Shown: one piece after another, positions 1-6,491 of the stretch
How the letters are laid out: the number at the start of each line of letters is the position of its first letter
Numbering within the stretch: the stretch's first letter is position 1
Assembly (NCBI RefSeq): GCF_000430685.1
Contig: NZ_AUMM01000033.1
Span: 1-42,166, forward strand
From: Tuberibacillus calidus DSM 17572
GTDB lineage: Bacteria > Bacillota > Bacilli > Bacillales > Sporolactobacillaceae
Reading direction: 5' to 3'
DNA: 42,166 nt
Position numbers and translations under genes: made by a program
The notes under the pieces: model-generated
What the model saw: only the letters and a program-made list of their open reading frames with translations
Told to the model about the DNA's origin: nothing
The model's database searches: none

Positions 1-273
1 TGTTGGCAAGTCCTCCAGCTTTCGATGAATCGTTGATTCATGAATGGAATCAAGTTGGGTTAGCTGTTGTAATGCCTTCTTGGCTCTAAGGTTTTCTGAA
101 ATCTCCCAAAGGGAGTCATATTGGCGAAGTTGGGCATCGACGAGAAGTAAAATAGCTTTCCCTGTTAAAAGTTTTTTGGATCCGTGATCGCGGTAAGGAT
201 GCCGATAGAGAGCAACATCCAAAATCTTAAGACACTTTTCAATAACGGTTTCTTCTGGTATACTGTTACCCAT
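1..273 (-). CDS. IS4-family transposase, N-terminal part (cut by window edge)
   Basis: Reading leftward from an ATG preceded by a good ribosome binding site (AAAGGAG, 7 bases before the start), 91 codons are open to the window edge. The protein starts MGNSIPEETVIEKCLKILD and continues through KKLLTGKAILLLVDAQL and a segment ending in STIHRKLEDLP. This pattern resembles the N-terminal region of Bacillales IS4-type transposases; the catalytic DDE domain would lie outside the window. It is therefore partial here, not necessarily truncated in the genome. The family call rests on recognition of the N-terminal pattern only. Confidence 0.6.
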   Translation of the reverse strand, partial: MGNSIPEETVIEKCLKILDVALYRHPYRDHGSKKLLTGKAILLLVDAQLRQYDSLWEISENLRAKKALQQLTQLDSIHESTIHRKLEDLPT

Positions 274-345
274 GTTAATGCTCCTTTTGTAGAGGTTTTT
301 GGGTAACTTGTCTATTATATCTCTACATTAGGAGTTTTTTTTATA
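1..345 (-). mobile_element. IS4-family insertion sequence, one end only
   Basis: The window starts inside an insertion sequence whose transposase reads leftward out of the window. The 70 or so bases between the transposase start codon and about position 345 are the AT-rich non-coding end; on the minus strand they hold a TATAAT hexamer (near 315-320) that could be the transposase promoter. The exact terminal inverted repeat cannot be fixed because the other end is missing. Confidence 0.6.
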
Positions 346-638
346 AATGTCTAATAAAAAATACCTTTTTTGTTAAATTTTATTTATATTACCGTTTAAA
401 AACATTTATTTACAAAGTCAGTGGTTCTATACTAAATTTTTAACCTTAATATTTGCAGCCATTTCAAAAGACACACTTATCCCATCATTACTTCAGTATC
501 GTTACAGCCAGAACCGCTTTTGATCATTTTTCTCATCCATTAGTTCGCTTGCCGAATTATTACAGTGTTTTTATGAAACGAATGGGAAACATAAATAATG
601 CCAAAGGTAAGTGAAACATAAAAATGGGTGGTGAGTTT

Positions 639-794
639 ATGGCTCAAGGCAAAGCATGGATGCCATTACTTGCATTCGTAGGTATTGGTGCCGCTGCATA
701 CCAGCTCATGCGGCCGAATAATAAAGTTGGTAAAATGATTCGCAATCGTGTCAGTAAGATGTGGCAGCAAAGAGAATTGTTTCCCAACCAATGA
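639..794 (+). CDS. small membrane-associated protein, DUF3918/YrzQ-like
   Basis: A 51-residue protein starting MAQGKAWMPLLAFVGIGAAA. It has one short hydrophobic stretch (residues 8-21) followed by a basic tail (KVGKMIRNRVSKMWQQR). The layout, a small hydrophobic Ala/Gly-rich segment followed by a Lys/Arg amphipathic tail, resembles the DUF3918 (YrzQ) proteins of Bacillus, whose function is unknown. GGTGAG just before the ATG acts as ribosome binding site, and a strong Rho-independent terminator follows directly, which supports a real short gene. An in-frame ATG five codons upstream is a less likely start. The family assignment is tentative. Confidence 0.5.
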   Translation: MAQGKAWMPLLAFVGIGAAAYQLMRPNNKVGKMIRNRVSKMWQQRELFPNQ

Positions 795-801
795 TTGTTA
801 G

Positions 802-832
802 GGGGTACCCTGATATAGGGTATCCTTTTTTT
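802..832 (+). terminator. Rho-independent terminator after the small DUF3918-like gene
   Basis: A stem GGGTACCCT / AGGGTATCC with a five-base loop is followed by a run of seven T. It closes the small gene 8 bases upstream. Confidence 0.75.
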
Positions 833-847
833 GTGTAAAAAATATTA

Positions 848-888
848 CCGGTAAAGCATAGGCATGTACTATTGAGGCACTTTACCGG
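848..888 (+). promoter_or_regulatory. inverted repeat covering the ribosome binding site of the ion channel gene
   Basis: CCGGTAAAG and CTTTACCGG form a perfect 9-bp inverted repeat with a 23-base loop. The right arm runs into the CCGGAG that serves as Shine-Dalgarno for the ATG at 902. There is no T-run, so it is not a terminator. It could be a protein operator or an RNA hairpin that hides the ribosome binding site. Confidence 0.4.
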
Positions 889-901
889 AGCGTGATTATA
901 T

Positions 902-1282
902 ATGAAAAGGGTATCGTTGTTATATAATGCCTTTACACTCCTTATTCTTTGTTTGAATATCATTTTGCTTTTTTCCTTAATATATATTCTTTTGGATATC
1001 ATGGATGTTGGACAAATTGTCGAACATCATGGGTTTTTGTTCGAGGGGGAGAGCTGGGCGGAACAAGTGGCTAAAACGATTTATTTTAGTGCCATCACGC
1101 TCTTATCAGTTGGTTACGGTGATATTACACCGATTGGCTGGTCCCGGATGGTTGCCATCCTTGAGGCGTTAGTCGGTTATCTTTTGCCTGCTGTGATCAC
1201 GGTGCAATACCTCCGTTTATTTCCGTCTGCTATTGAACGCTTTTTCCATTTTATAAAACCGACGGACAAAAAGAATAAATAA
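902..1282 (+). CDS. two-transmembrane potassium channel (Ion_trans_2 family)
   Basis: A 126-residue membrane protein with the layout helix - pore loop - helix. Helix 1 is about residues 10-33, the pore loop lies near residues 55-80, and helix 2 is about 83-105. The pore carries the K+ selectivity filter in TLLSVGYGDITP, so K+ permeation is well supported. The C-terminal tail is short and basic, with no RCK/TrkA-N regulatory domain, so this is a bare pore that would form a tetramer in the cytoplasmic membrane. Its ribosome binding site overlaps the inverted repeat just upstream. No clear operon partner: the next feature is the tRNA array. Confidence 0.8.
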   Translation: MKRVSLLYNAFTLLILCLNIILLFSLIYILLDIMDVGQIVEHHGFLFEGESWAEQVAKTIYFSAITLLSVGYGDITPIGWSRMVAILEALVGYLLPAVITVQYLRLFPSAIERFFHFIKPTDKKNK

Positions 1283-1326
1283 AGGCGGGCTATTCTTTTC
1301 TGAAAAGATGAACATTAATTTTTCCC

Positions 1327-1355
1327 TTTACAGAGCGGCACGTACAAGCTATAAT
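1327..1355 (+). promoter_or_regulatory. promoter of the tRNA array
   Basis: TTTACA and TATAAT separated by 17 bases, a near-consensus SigA promoter that ends 24 bases before the first tRNA. Confidence 0.75.
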
Positions 1356-1378
1356 AAAATATGTCCTGTTTGAAATGT

Positions 1379-1453
1379 GGCCCCTTGGTCAAGTGGTTAA
1401 GACACCACCCTTTCACGGTGGTAACACGGGTTCGAATCCCGTAGGGGTCACCA
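1379..1453 (+). tRNA. tRNA-Glu (anticodon TTC), CCA encoded
   Basis: Complete cloverleaf: acceptor GGCCCCT pairs with AGGGGTC, anticodon loop CTTTCAC, T-loop TTCGAAT, discriminator A, and CCA encoded in the gene. First gene of the array. Confidence 0.95.
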
Positions 1454-1475
1454 ACATTTCTTTTTTATTCAGTAT

Positions 1476-1551
1476 GGAGGATTAGCTCAGCTGGGAGAGC
1501 ATCTGCCTTACAAGCAGAGGGTCGGCGGTTCGATCCCGTCATCCTCCACCA
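1476..1551 (+). tRNA. tRNA-Val (anticodon TAC), CCA encoded
   Basis: Acceptor GGAGGAT / ATCCTCC, anticodon stem TCTGC / GCAGA with loop CTTACAA, T-loop TTCGATC, encoded CCA. Confidence 0.95.
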
Positions 1552-1606
1552 TTTATAAATGACGTGAATGGTATGAAGAGGCCATAAAGCCCTTGTTTTT
1601 TTATAT

Positions 1607-1691
1607 GGAGGGGTAGCGAAGTGGCTAAACGCGGCGGACTGTAAATCCGCTCCCTCAGGGTTCGGCGGTTCGAATCCGTCCCCCTCCACCA
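1607..1691 (+). tRNA. tRNA-Tyr (anticodon GTA), CCA encoded
   Basis: An 85-base class II tRNA with a long variable arm. Acceptor GGAGGGG / CCCCTCC, anticodon loop CTGTAAA, encoded CCA. Confidence 0.95.
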
Positions 1692-1755
1692 CTTATACAT
1701 ATTGACGAAATAGTCTTATTATTGCTCGGGCAATAATCCAGGGGCGAAAAAGCTC

Positions 1756-1810
1756 CCAAGCGAGTGCACATTATAATCAAGCACGAGCCATTAGCTCAGT
1801 TGGTAGAGCA
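1756..1810 (+). repeat. direct repeat, first copy (5' flank and 5' part of tRNA-Lys)
   Basis: The stretch starting CCAAGCGAGTGCACAT recurs 142 bases downstream (1898-1952) with three or four differences. The homology covers about 29 bases of spacer and the first 26 bases of tRNA-Lys, then stops. Confidence 0.8.
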
Positions 1811-1814
1811 CTCT
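1785..1814 (+). pseudogene. truncated tRNA-Lys (5' part only)
   Basis: The first 26 bases are identical to the 5' end of the intact tRNA-Lys 142 bases downstream (acceptor 5' strand, D-arm). The anticodon arm, T-arm and acceptor 3' strand are absent and replaced by unrelated sequence, so it cannot fold as a tRNA. It is probably left over from recombination inside the array. Confidence 0.8.
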
Positions 1815-1926
1815 AGCTTAAACATCTTGAGTGAGCAGCGCTGAGGAACACACCGTAATCAAGTGTTCCGAATCTCTGAGTAAGCTTCGTTCAATTACCA
1901 AGCGAGTGCACATAATAATTAAGCAT

Positions 1927-2002
1927 GAGCCATTAGCTCAGTTGGTAGAGCATCTGACTTTTAATCAGAGGGTCGAAGGTTCGAGTCCTTCATGGCTCAC
2001 CA
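1927..2002 (+). tRNA. tRNA-Lys (anticodon TTT), CCA encoded
   Basis: Acceptor GAGCCAT / ATGGCTC, anticodon stem TCTGA / TCAGA with loop CTTTTAA, T-loop TTCGAGT, encoded CCA. Intact partner of the truncated copy upstream. Confidence 0.95.
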
Positions 2003-2011
2003 TTTCAAAAC

Positions 2012-2087
2012 GGGGCTTTAGCTCAGCTGGGAGAGCACCTGCTCCGCAAGCAGGGGGTCAGCGGTTCGATCCCGCTAAGCTCCACCA
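2012..2087 (+). tRNA. tRNA-Ala-like (anticodon CGC, with C at position 33), CCA encoded
   Basis: The cloverleaf is complete: acceptor GGGGCTT / AAGCTCC with the alanine identity pair G3:U70, D-stem GCTC/GAGC, anticodon stem CCTGC / GCAGG, T-loop TTCGATC, encoded CCA. The anticodon loop reads TCCGCAA. That places CGC at 34-36 (reading Ala codon GCG) and C instead of the near-universal T at position 33. The common Bacillales tRNA-Ala(TGC) loop is TTTGCA plus one base, so this gene looks like that tRNA with two adjacent T-to-C changes at 33 and 34. It may be a variant, a decaying copy or a sequencing problem. Confidence 0.8.
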
Positions 2088-2127
2088 TACATAAACGGTA
2101 ATGTCCTAATGGACATCATATATAATA

Positions 2128-2161
2128 AAGCTCATGATTCTTTATGGGCTTTTTATTTTTT
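2128..2161 (+). terminator. terminator of the tRNA array
   Basis: AAGCTCAT / ATGGGCTT stem (one G-U pair) with an 8-base loop, followed by TTTTATTTTTT. A second small hairpin (ATGTCC / GGACAT) sits 12 bases before it. Confidence 0.8.
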
Positions 2162-2200
2162 ACTCAGAAATCATCGAGATACCTGATGTCCATCCACCAA

Positions 2201-2250
2201 AAAGACCGGCCAACGGGCTTTCTATCCAGTCCGCTTGCCGGTTTTTATCG
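2201..2250 (+). terminator. additional hairpin with T-run in the tRNA / tpx gap
   Basis: ACCGGC / GCCGGT stem with an inner paired segment (CGGGC with GTCCG, imperfect), followed by TTTTT. It is preceded by AAAAAG, so it could also stop transcription from the other strand. Lies between two convergent units. Confidence 0.5.
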
Positions 2251-2292
2251 TGCAGGTAAGAGAGTATAAAATTTTTCAGACCAACATAAGTG

Positions 2293-2333
2293 TAACAAAG
2301 GCTCCGCCTTCGCCTAAAAGGTTTGACGGAGCC
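2293..2333 (-). terminator. terminator of tpx
   Basis: On the minus strand GGCTCCG and CGGAGCC pair around a loop of about 20 bases and are followed by TTTGTT. It lies 20 bases past the tpx stop codon. The T-run is weak. Confidence 0.55.
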
Positions 2334-2352
2334 ATGTTATTTTTATCAATGA

Positions 2353-2850
2353 TTATTTTGCCTCTTTTACCGCTGCCAAAGCTGCTTCGTAATTAGGATG
2401 ATGGGTGACTTCATCCACATATTCTACATAAGTGATTTCGTCGTTGCTATTGACGACAAAAACGGCACGGGATAAAAGCCGCAATTCTTTAATGACGACA
2501 CCATAAGCTTCACCAAAAGAAAGATCGCGGTGATCGGACAGAGTGATGACATGATCCAGACCAGAGGCCCCGCACCAGCGTTTTTGGGCGAAAGGTAAGT
2601 CAACGCTAATGGTCAGAACGGTTACACCATCGATTTTTCCCGCTTCTTCATTAAAACGTCGGGTTTGCGCATCACAAACACCGGTATCAAGAGATGGCAC
2701 AGAACTGATTAACCGTACGCCTTTAAAATCACTTAATGTTTTTTCATTTAAATCGTTGTCTATTACCTTAAAATTGGGCGCTTGATCGCCTACTTTTACT
2801 TCGTGACCAACCAAAGTGACAGGATTACCGCCAAAAGTGACATGAGCCAA
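2353..2850 (-). CDS. tpx: thiol peroxidase (Tpx, atypical 2-Cys peroxiredoxin)
   Basis: Cytoplasmic peroxiredoxin that reduces H2O2 and alkyl hydroperoxides using thioredoxin. The peroxidatic cysteine lies in [16 protein letters not shown] and the resolving cysteine in [16 protein letters not shown] and [15 protein letters not shown] are further Tpx signatures. I place the start at a TTG giving 165 residues ([15 protein letters not shown]), the usual family length (about 167). It has GAGGTG six bases upstream, and the longer in-frame ATG starts (2922 and near 2886) lie in or before a good promoter at 2882-2910. Single-gene unit, convergent with the tRNA array. Confidence 0.93.
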   Translation of the reverse strand: MAHVTFGGNPVTLVGHEVKVGDQAPNFKVIDNDLNEKTLSDFKGVRLISSVPSLDTGVCDAQTRRFNEEAGKIDGVTVLTISVDLPFAQKRWCGASGLDHVITLSDHRDLSFGEAYGVVIKELRLLSRAVFVVNSNDEITYVEYVDEVTHHPNYEAALAAVKEAK

Positions 2851-2881
2851 ATCAAACACCTCGCTATGTATTTTTAAGCTA

Positions 2882-2910
2882 ATCATACTCTCTTTTCTCC
2901 CCATAATCAA
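2882..2910 (-). promoter_or_regulatory. tpx promoter
   Basis: Reading the minus strand: TTGATT, 17-base spacer, TATGAT. The -10 overlaps an in-frame ATG, which rules out the longer tpx starts. Confidence 0.6.
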
Positions 2911-2953
2911 AAAATTTGCCATAATATGCGCGTTCCTAAGAAAGTGGTTAAAG

Positions 2954-2981
2954 TTGTTTCATTATTATAAAAGTGTAAAAT
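2954..2981 (+). promoter_or_regulatory. possible rocF promoter
   Basis: TTGTTT, 16-base spacer, TAAAAT, about 55 bases before the rocF start. The -35 is only a partial match. Confidence 0.4.
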
Positions 2982-3036
2982 AGTATATGGAAGCGCATAC
3001 ATGTTGTTATGCAAACTTTCATTAGGGGTTGATAAC

Positions 3037-3933
3037 ATGAATAAACAACTTTCGATTATCGGTTCGCCTATGGACTTGGGTCAATCCCGCCGAGGCGTTG
3101 ATATGGGCCCTAGTGCCATGAGATATGCCGGTTTGATACAACGCTTGGAATCACTAGGTTACGATGTGGACGATTGCGGTGATATTGCTATTGGTCGACC
3201 AGAGCGCACAAATAGCGTGAAAGGGTTAAAAAACCTCAATGCAGTAGCTGAGGCGAATCATAAATTATATGAAGTCGTCGATGAAGAAGTCCGAAAAGGT
3301 CGGTTTCCGCTGGTTCTTGGCGGCGATCACAGCATTGCCATTGGGACATTGGCTGGTGTCAGCAAACATTACAAAAGCCTAGGAGTTATTTGGTATGATG
3401 CGCATGGTGATTTGAATACGGCTGAAACCTCACCAAGCGGGAATATTCATGGTATGCCGCTCGCCGCTAGCCTCGGACTCGGTGACCCGCTTTTAACAGG
3501 GATAGGGGGCTATTCGCCAAAAGTTAAAGCGGAAAATATCGTTCTTATCGGCGCGCGGTCGCTGGATGAAGGGGAAAAAGTGCTGATTAAGAAAATGGGG
3601 ATACGCGTTTATACCATGCATGAAATTGACCGGCTAGGGATGACCCAAGTCATGAAGGAAACCATTGCTTATTTAAAAGAAAGATCGGACGGTGTCCATC
3701 TCAGTTTAGATTTAGATGGCCTCGATCCTAGCGATGCACCCGGGGTTGGAACACCAGTGAACGGGGGGATTTCCTTTAGAGAAAGTCATTTGGCGATGGA
3801 AATGCTAGCGGAAGCTGATATCATTACTTCCGCAGAACTGGTGGAGGTCAATCCCATCCTCGATGTCCGGAATAAAACCGCCGATGTGGCCGTTGACCTT
3901 GCCGGATCGTTATTTGGTGAGAAACTTTTATAA
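3037..3933 (+). CDS. rocF: arginase
   Basis: Hydrolyses L-arginine to ornithine and urea in the cytoplasm, the entry step of arginine catabolism. The binuclear Mn2+ site motifs are all present: GGDHSIAIG, DAHGDLNT, SLDLDGLDPSDAPG; SAELVEVNP is the conserved C-terminal element. The chosen start (MNKQLSIIGSPMDLGQ) gives 298 residues, matching Bacillus RocF (about 296); a possible in-frame start 12 codons upstream has no better ribosome binding site. Here rocF lies alone, directly upstream of sigW, an order seen in several Bacillaceae. A terminator follows. It could be confused with agmatinase, but length and motif set fit arginase. Confidence 0.95.
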   Translation: MNKQLSIIGSPMDLGQSRRGVDMGPSAMRYAGLIQRLESLGYDVDDCGDIAIGRPERTNSVKGLKNLNAVAEANHKLYEVVDEEVRKGRFPLVLGGDHSIAIGTLAGVSKHYKSLGVIWYDAHGDLNTAETSPSGNIHGMPLAASLGLGDPLLTGIGGYSPKVKAENIVLIGARSLDEGEKVLIKKMGIRVYTMHEIDRLGMTQVMKETIAYLKERSDGVHLSLDLDGLDPSDAPGVGTPVNGGISFRESHLAMEMLAEADIITSAELVEVNPILDVRNKTADVAVDLAGSLFGEKLL

Positions 3934-3960
3934 CCTATGTTATTCGGATCATATAGAGAT

Positions 3961-3985
3961 AGCCTGCCGTTTGTGGCGGGCTTTT
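3961..3985 (+). terminator. rocF terminator
   Basis: AGCCTGCC / GGCGGGCT stem with a six-base loop, followed by TTTT, 27 bases past the rocF stop. Confidence 0.75.
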
Positions 3986-4104
3986 ATGTTCTTTTTTACA
4001 ACAGTGCTTTTGCAAGTGACTCATGATCTGAATTTGTATACCGTGATTTTCTGTTATTAAGAGGAGTTTTTTTCCGTTTCGCGAACATTTTGTTAAAATA
4101 AAAA

Positions 4105-4133
4105 TGAAACCTTTAACCTTCGATGTTCGTATA
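4105..4133 (+). promoter_or_regulatory. SigW-type ECF promoter of sigW-rsiW (autoregulation)
   Basis: TGAAAC, 17 bases, CGTATA. This matches the SigW consensus (TGAAAC ... CGTA) and sits about 30 bases before the sigW start, as in B. subtilis where SigW transcribes its own operon. Confidence 0.85.
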
Positions 4134-4162
4134 AGGAATTGCCAAAGAAAGAGGCCGAGTGC

Positions 4163-4738
4163 ATGAGCGATATGGAAAAACAATTAATAAAAAAAGTGAA
4201 ACGGGGTAATAAGGAAGCCTTTGCCCGTATCGTCGATTTATATAAAACTTCTGTTTATAATATTTGTTTGCGCATGGTAAAAATACCGGCAGAAGCCGAA
4301 GACTTGGCCCAGGAAGCTTTTCTCAGGGCATATACGAACATCGAAAAATATGAAGATGATAAAAAATTTTCAACATGGTTATATCGAATTGCTACAAACT
4401 TATCGATTGATTACTTAAGGAAGAAACGTCCGGGCGTCTATTTAGATGCCGAAATTCCCGGCGCAGATGGGGTTAATATGCACGCGCAATTAGCATCTGA
4501 AGACCCCTTGCCGGATGAACGCGTAGTCCACAAGGAAACCCGCGATGTGGTTCTCCAAGAAATTGATCGGTTACCCCCCAAATATCGGGCGGCTATCATT
4601 TTGAAGTATCTAGAAGATTTAAGCTTAAAGGAAATCAGTGATATACTGGGAATTCCCGTTGCGACCGTCAAAACTAGAATTCACCGAGGCCGGGAAGCTT
4701 TGAAAGAACGTCTGGTCAGCAGGAGAATAAAGAGGTGA
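4163..4738 (+). CDS. sigW: ECF RNA polymerase sigma factor SigW
   Basis: A 191-residue ECF sigma factor. Region 2 (about residues 15-85) includes AEDLAQEAFLRAY and KFSTWLYRIATNLSIDYLRKK, which bind core polymerase and the -10. Region 4 (about 130-185) contains LKEISDILGIPVATVKTRIHRGREAL, the helix-turn-helix for the -35. The sequence is very close to Bacillus SigW, which drives the envelope-stress and antimicrobial-peptide detoxification regulon. The start MSDMEKQLIKK follows an AGAGG box; a start eight codons earlier is possible. It is co-transcribed with its anti-sigma factor, six bases downstream. Confidence 0.93.
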   Translation: MSDMEKQLIKKVKRGNKEAFARIVDLYKTSVYNICLRMVKIPAEAEDLAQEAFLRAYTNIEKYEDDKKFSTWLYRIATNLSIDYLRKKRPGVYLDAEIPGADGVNMHAQLASEDPLPDERVVHKETRDVVLQEIDRLPPKYRAAIILKYLEDLSLKEISDILGIPVATVKTRIHRGREALKERLVSRRIKR

Positions 4739-4743
4739 GCATC

Positions 4744-5436
4744 ATGGCTTGTTCTAATTCCATAACGGAATTAATTCATAAAGTGCTTGACCGGGAAGCA
4801 TCAGAACAAGAACGCCATGAAGTTGAGAAGCATATTGCGAATTGCGATGATTGCCGCAAGCGTTTTGAACAACTGGATCAAACGGATGTCATGCTTAGAA
4901 GCCTTACGAAGGAAAACGTACCGGATTTTTTTACGGAAAAAGTCATGGCCAAAATCTCAAAGGAAGCTGAAAAAGAGTCAAGGGTTTTAAAATGGCTAAA
5001 AAGGCATCCATTCGGAGCAGCCGCTTCTCTATTTATTGTTTTAATGGCAGGCTACATCTTCTCATTATGGGAACAAGCTCCGTTTAGTGCCGAAGTCCAG
5101 GGCAAAGGAAACATCAGCTATGAAGGTCATCATACTGTCGTCGTGCCAAAAGGGGAAACCATTAAAGGCAACTTGATAGTTCGGAATGGAAAGGTTAAAA
5201 TCGAAGGTCGCGTCGATGGTAATGTTATTTTAATTAACAGCGATTCCATGCTGGCTTCGGCCGGTCATGTGACAGGGGACATTAAAGAGGTTAATCAAAT
5301 TCTTGAATGGCTTTGGTTTCATGTCAAACAATTCTTCCGAGAAACTTTTTTCATTATGCCGAAAGAAAAATGGACGGGTGTCGCCTGTCCTTTCTTTTTT
5401 AAGCAGATGTGTCTGATGCAAAGGTTAAAATTATAG
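4744..5436 (+). CDS. rsiW: anti-sigma-W factor RsiW (membrane-bound, zinc finger)
   Basis: Holds SigW inactive at the membrane until cleaved by regulated intramembrane proteolysis. The N-terminal cytoplasmic zinc-binding anti-sigma domain has the HxxxCxxC signature in KHIANCDDCRKRF (about residues 34-46). A single transmembrane helix (about 93-110, FGAAASLFIVLMAGYIFSLW) is followed by an extracellular domain with a repetitive VPKGETIKGNLIVRNGKVK-type beta pattern. The ATG is preferred because AGGTGA lies six bases before it; a GTG three codons earlier overlaps the sigW stop. Oddity: the last 20 or so codons run through a Rho-independent terminator, giving a Cys/Phe-rich tail. Confidence 0.88.
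   Translation: MACSNSITELIHKVLDREASEQERHEVEKHIANCDDCRKRFEQLDQTDVMLRSLTKENVPDFFTEKVMAKISKEAEKESRVLKWLKRHPFGAAASLFIVLMAGYIFSLWEQAPFSAEVQGKGNISYEGHHTVVVPKGETIKGNLIVRNGKVKIEGRVDGNVILINSDSMLASAGHVTGDIKEVNQILEWLWFHVKQFFRETFFIMPKEKWTGVACPFFFKQMCLMQRLKL
5372..5400 (+). terminator. terminator inside the 3' end of rsiW
   Basis: GGACGGG / CCTGTCC, seven pairs with one G-U, loop TGTCG, then TTTCTTTTTT. It lies entirely inside the reading frame of rsiW, 36 bases before its stop codon. Confidence 0.7.
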
Positions 5437-5602
5437 GGATAACGTGATATGTCCAACAAGGCTTTTCATTGAGCCGTCAATGGCATGTTAATTGTCCTTT
5501 ATTCATCGTGTCGGTTCAACTTCTGGTTTATGCCATCAGCGATTAGCAGGAAACCTAACTTCGGTTTCGATCGGGGAGGGTTGTCCCAAAACCGCAAGAG
5601 AG

Positions 5603-5631
5603 TTTCTTCACCGCGCAAGGTCTGATATAAT
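5603..5631 (+). promoter_or_regulatory. promoter of cdaA-cdaR-glmM (extended -10)
   Basis: TGATATAAT is an extended -10 (TGnTATAAT) 38 bases before the cdaA start. At 17 bases spacing the -35 is only TTTCTT, which the extended -10 would compensate. It supports transcription independent of SigW. Confidence 0.55.
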
Positions 5632-5669
5632 AAAGCAGTGATTCAGTGTTTATTTGGAGGATGGGCGCC

Positions 5670-6491
5670 ATGGTTTCGTGGTCAGAAATAAACTTGCTCG
5701 ATCTTTTAAGATCAGTAGTGGACATTTTACTCGTTACATATGTCATCTACAAACTTATCATGGTGATTCGCGGAACCAAAGCGGTTCAATTGTTAAAAGG
5801 GATCACGGTCATTGTAGTGGTTTGGTTTTTAAGTAGTCTGTTGCAATTGAAAACGCTGAATTTCATCATGACGCAGGCGATCACCTATGGTGTTCTTGCT
5901 ATTATCATCATCTTTCAACCAGAATTGCGTCGGGCGCTCGAGCAACTTGGCCGCGGACGTTTTTTCTCGAGGGAGTTACAGGAAGAGGAAATTCGAAAAC
6001 AGGCGATCGAAGCGATTGTTAAGGCGACCACCTACATGGCGAAGCGGCGTATTGGTGCTTTGATTTCTATTGAACGGGAAACCGGGCTCAATGAGTACAT
6101 TGAAACGGGCATACCCATTGAAGCACAAATCACATCCCAATTACTCATTAATATTTTTATCCCCAATACACCACTCCATGATGGGGCCGTAATTATTAAA
6201 GATGGTGAAATTAAGGCGGCTGCTTGTTATTTACCGCTTTCGGAAAGCCCCTTTATCTCGAAGGAATTGGGGACAAGGCATCGGGCAGCCATAGGTGTCA
6301 GTGAAGTAACCGACTGCGTGACGATTGTCGTATCGGAAGAAACCGGAGCCATCTCTATTACCAAAAACGGTGAGATTTATCGAAACCTTACGGAGGAAAG
6401 ATTGACTGAGCTACTTGAACTCAACTGGCTGAACCAGACGAAATCGGTTAGTGGATTACGCTGGAACTGGAGAGGGAAAAACAATGGATAA
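5670..6491 (+). CDS. cdaA: diadenylate cyclase CdaA (c-di-AMP synthase)
   Basis: Condenses two ATP into the second messenger c-di-AMP at the membrane. The chosen ATG, nine bases after GGAGG, gives 273 residues, the same length as B. subtilis CdaA. Three N-terminal transmembrane helices lie at about residues 10-30, 38-55 and 62-80. The DAC domain follows with the catalytic motifs PLHDGAVII (DGA) and LGTRHRAAIG (RHR), and a conserved linker QPELRRALEQLGRGRFFSR. It overlaps cdaR by eight bases and is followed by glmM, the widely conserved CdaA-CdaR-GlmM module in which CdaR and GlmM modulate the cyclase. The operon links c-di-AMP level to cell-wall precursor synthesis. Confidence 0.97.
   Translation: MVSWSEINLLDLLRSVVDILLVTYVIYKLIMVIRGTKAVQLLKGITVIVVVWFLSSLLQLKTLNFIMTQAITYGVLAIIIIFQPELRRALEQLGRGRFFSRELQEEEIRKQAIEAIVKATTYMAKRRIGALISIERETGLNEYIETGIPIEAQITSQLLINIFIPNTPLHDGAVIIKDGEIKAAACYLPLSESPFISKELGTRHRAAIGVSEVTDCVTIVVSEETGAISITKNGEIYRNLTEERLTELLELNWLNQTKSVSGLRWNWRGKNNG

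Noticed and set aside
1717-1736. Hairpin ATTATTGC / GCAATAAT in the tRNA spacer as a terminator
   Set aside because: No T-run after it and three more array genes or fragments follow; probably a spacer or processing hairpin.
1831-2094. An 87-codon plus-strand frame across the tRNA array (with a similar 75-codon minus-strand frame at 1465-1692)
   Set aside because: They run through tRNA genes and translate tRNA sequence (e.g. EPLAQLVEHLTF, a well-known spurious tRNA translation).
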